A stretch of DNA of 64,000 bases from positions 1 through 64,000 of the forward strand of contig JBCCEW010000029.1 in NCBI GenBank assembly GCA_039030075.1. The letters are read 5' to 3'. A program made the position numbers and the translations under genes. Below, in pieces: positions 62,119 to 64,000 of this stretch; position 1 is the first letter of the stretch, and each line of letters starts with the position of its first letter. Under the pieces are notes generated by a model. That model did no database searches. It was not told where the DNA came from and saw nothing but the letters and a program-made list of their open reading frames with translations. The stretch comes from Myxococcota bacterium (GTDB taxonomy: Bacteria; Myxococcota_A; UBA9160; SMWR01).

Positions 62119-64000
62119 ATGGGACGCAGTCACCCTCGCCCGAGCTGCGGATCTGCGCGTTGGGCCCTCACCAGCGCCGTGATCCTCGCGCTCCTCGCTC
62201 CGGTTCCCGCCTTCTCCCAGGTGCCTGCGTTCCCGGGTGCCGAGGGCTTCGGCGCGACCTCGGTCGGGGGCCGCGGCGGACGCGTCTACACGGTGCGCAA
62301 TCTCTGTGACTACCGGCCCTTCGAGTTCGACGCCTGGCAGATCGATCCGGCGAATCTGCCGGCGCATTGTGCCAGCCTCGATCCGAACGCCCGCCTCGAT
62401 GAGTCGCTCCGCTACGCCGTCGAGGACGGCGCCTTCCCGGGCGGACCCGAAACGGCCCACGCGCGCACCGTCGTCTTCGCCGTCGGCGGCACCATCGCGC
62501 TCCAGCGCTCCCTCGAGATCGAGCTCCCCTACCTCACGATCGCAGGCCAGACGGCGCTCGGCGAAGGCGTCACCCTGCGCAACGCCGAAGGCAACAACTC
62601 GGACGCCCTTCGCATTGCGACCCACGATGTCATCGTCCGCCACCTGGCTATCCACCCGGGGCCCGGCTGCGCCGACGCCCTGGAAGGCAGCGGCGTTTCG
62701 ATCAACCTGGACCCGGCCCTCGCCACCGGCTCGAACTCCCCGCTCTTCCCCAATTGCGGCAACGGCTCCAACCTCGACGCGATCTCGATCATCGATGCCG
62801 AGCGGGTGATGCTCGACCACCTGTCTCTCGCCTGGGCCGTCGACGGCGTGATCGACATCTTCGACGATCCGAGCAACGCCACCCCCCCGCGCGACATCAC
62901 GTTCCAGAACAGCATCGTGGCGCAAGGGCTGGGACTCAGCGTGCACCTGAGCAGCGGGAGTGTCGTCGACGGGCAGACCGGCCTCATCGTCCCCCTCCCG
63001 CATTCCACCGGGAGCTTGCTCCAGGGAGGCGAGCGCATCTCGCTGCACCACAACCTCTACTACTACAACCTCGTGCGGAACCCCCAGATCAATGCCGATG
63101 GCCCGATCGAGTTCGTGAACAACATCGTCTACGGCTTCGATTTCTGGGGAACGATGGTGCAGTCGCAGCCGCGCAGCGGAATCCCGGTACAACCCCAGGT
63201 CGACCTGCGCGGCAACTACTACGACTCGGGGGATTTGTGTAGCGGCCTCCGCTGCGGCCCCCAGCCGAGCGAGACCGGCCACGGCTCGGCCACCCGCTTC
63301 GATCGCGCGCGCGTTCCGACGCCCTACGTCTCGCCTCACGTACCCATCTATCTGCGAGACGCCACCGAGTTCGGGACCGCCGACCCGCTCGATCCCGATT
63401 TCGAGATCCACTCGGCCGGAAACACCCACCGCAACCCGAACGGGGCGGCAGGCGCGACCGACATGGAAGGGTTCGATCTCGACGCCGACGCTCCTTACTG
63501 CGCCGACGACGAACGCAACGGACGCTCGGGGCTCGAGCGACCCCAATCCTACGCGGCCGCCGCGCCCTGGTGTCCCGACTACAGCGCCCCCTGGAACCCG
63601 GCCACCGAACCCCAGGGACCGACCTTTCCGTATGGAAACGTGGTGACGGCGGCCTCCCCCATCGTCAGCGGGCAGGCGCACCCGGTCACCCTCACCACCG
63701 CCACGCTGCACACGCTGCTCGACGACGTGGGCGCCAGTCGCCCCAGCCGTGGCGCGCCCGATGCCGCGATGGTCGCTTCGGTGCAGGCGGGCGATAGAAC
63801 CATTCGCCTCGAGCCGAACGGAGCCGGCCAGTTCGTGGACCGCCCGCCGCGGCTCTACGCCGGCGGAACCGACGCCTGGCCACCGCCCTCGAACGCGATG
63901 GCGCCCCTCGACGCGGACGCCGATGGAATGCGCGACTCGTGGGAGCTCGCGGTCGGTCTCGACCCGACCGTCGACGACAGCGCGGGCGATGCGAACTCCG
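62119..64000 (+). CDS. pectate lyase-like exported protein, partial
   Basis: The frame is open from ATG at 62119 to the window end (627 codons), so the C-terminus is missing. A signal peptide (about residues 17-34) precedes VPAFPGAEGFGATSVGGRGG, which is typical for the start of a pectate lyase-type right-handed beta helix. Short Asn-rich strands follow (NPQINADGPIEFVNNIVYGF). Near the end DADADGMRDSWELAVGLDPT is a calcium-binding type-3-repeat-like motif of 20 residues. Possible polysaccharide lyase, or an adhesin with this fold; catalytic residues cannot be assigned safely. Confidence 0.82.
   Translation, partial: MGRSHPRPSCGSARWALTSAVILALLAPVPAFSQVPAFPGAEGFGATSVGGRGGRVYTVRNLCDYRPFEFDAWQIDPANLPAHCASLDPNARLDESLRYAVEDGAFPGGPETAHARTVVFAVGGTIALQRSLEIELPYLTIAGQTALGEGVTLRNAEGNNSDALRIATHDVIVRHLAIHPGPGCADALEGSGVSINLDPALATGSNSPLFPNCGNGSNLDAISIIDAERVMLDHLSLAWAVDGVIDIFDDPSNATPPRDITFQNSIVAQGLGLSVHLSSGSVVDGQTGLIVPLPHSTGSLLQGGERISLHHNLYYYNLVRNPQINADGPIEFVNNIVYGFDFWGTMVQSQPRSGIPVQPQVDLRGNYYDSGDLCSGLRCGPQPSETGHGSATRFDRARVPTPYVSPHVPIYLRDATEFGTADPLDPDFEIHSAGNTHRNPNGAAGATDMEGFDLDADAPYCADDERNGRSGLERPQSYAAAAPWCPDYSAPWNPATEPQGPTFPYGNVVTAASPIVSGQAHPVTLTTATLHTLLDDVGASRPSRGAPDAAMVASVQAGDRTIRLEPNGAGQFVDRPPRLYAGGTDAWPPPSNAMAPLDADADGMRDSWELAVGLDPTVDDSAGDANS

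Overview
The window is GC-rich DNA with dense coding on both strands and many start-stop overlaps between genes. Gene content suggests a heterotrophic bacterium of the former Deltaproteobacteria (Myxococcota, Desulfobacterota or Binatota-like). The pointers are three exported proteins with PEP-CTERM-like tails, an oxidative and detoxifying gene set (two FAD monooxygenases, five SDRs, two GSTs, tautomerases, VOC and NTF2-like proteins), nine transcription regulators, and a probable selenoprotein. The taxonomic placement is inference only.

Region by region. 75-5090: vanadium haloperoxidase, then a TetR-molybdo/tungsto-enzyme-small protein operon; the enzyme looks most like acetylene hydratase. 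5362-12660: two overlapping genes for PEP-CTERM-like exported proteins, three SDRs, two VOC proteins and an exported protein of unknown function. 12686-18997: NhaR-type regulator divergent from an ABC exporter-HlyD-TolC-HPF/RaiA operon; the exporter ATPase has several altered catalytic motifs. 19053-20788: purE-purK. 21028-24930: tandem UspA protein, two small exported proteins, a MerP-like gene with an in-frame UGA followed by a bSECIS-like hairpin, an alpha/beta hydrolase and a GST.

24973-39058 is an AT-richer block that looks acquired: two RND efflux operons pointing away from a shared regulatory region, a TetR gene, an orphan protein, a MipA/OmpV-type outer membrane protein and an OmpR-type two-component system. 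The promoters of the first RND operon and of the MipA gene share the same direct repeat and the same spacing to a second motif, which suggests that the two-component system controls both.

39146-51682 is a catabolic or detoxification neighbourhood made of small regulator-plus-enzyme units: IclR with a monooxygenase and NTF2-like protein; TetR with a Baeyer-Villiger monooxygenase, opposite an alcohol dehydrogenase-esterase pair; a class III aminotransferase; and an HxlR regulator with GST, tautomerases and SDR. Oxidation of an alcohol or ketone to an ester, followed by hydrolysis, is a reasonable inference. 51736-58827 holds a large MalT-like regulator with a C-terminal SARP domain beside a 14-repeat FG-GAP surface protein. 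59068-64000: hydrolase, MaoC-like hotdog protein, lipoprotein, TetR with two clear operators, a DUF1330-like protein and a pectate-lyase-like exported protein cut by the window end.

The most notable observation is the MerP-like selenoprotein candidate at 23049-23336, which ordinary gene calling would break or miss. Next are two sets of promoter motifs shared between distant operons (13628/22140 and 29204/36914) and the acetylene-hydratase-like enzyme. No tRNA, rRNA, CRISPR array or recognisable insertion sequence was found.
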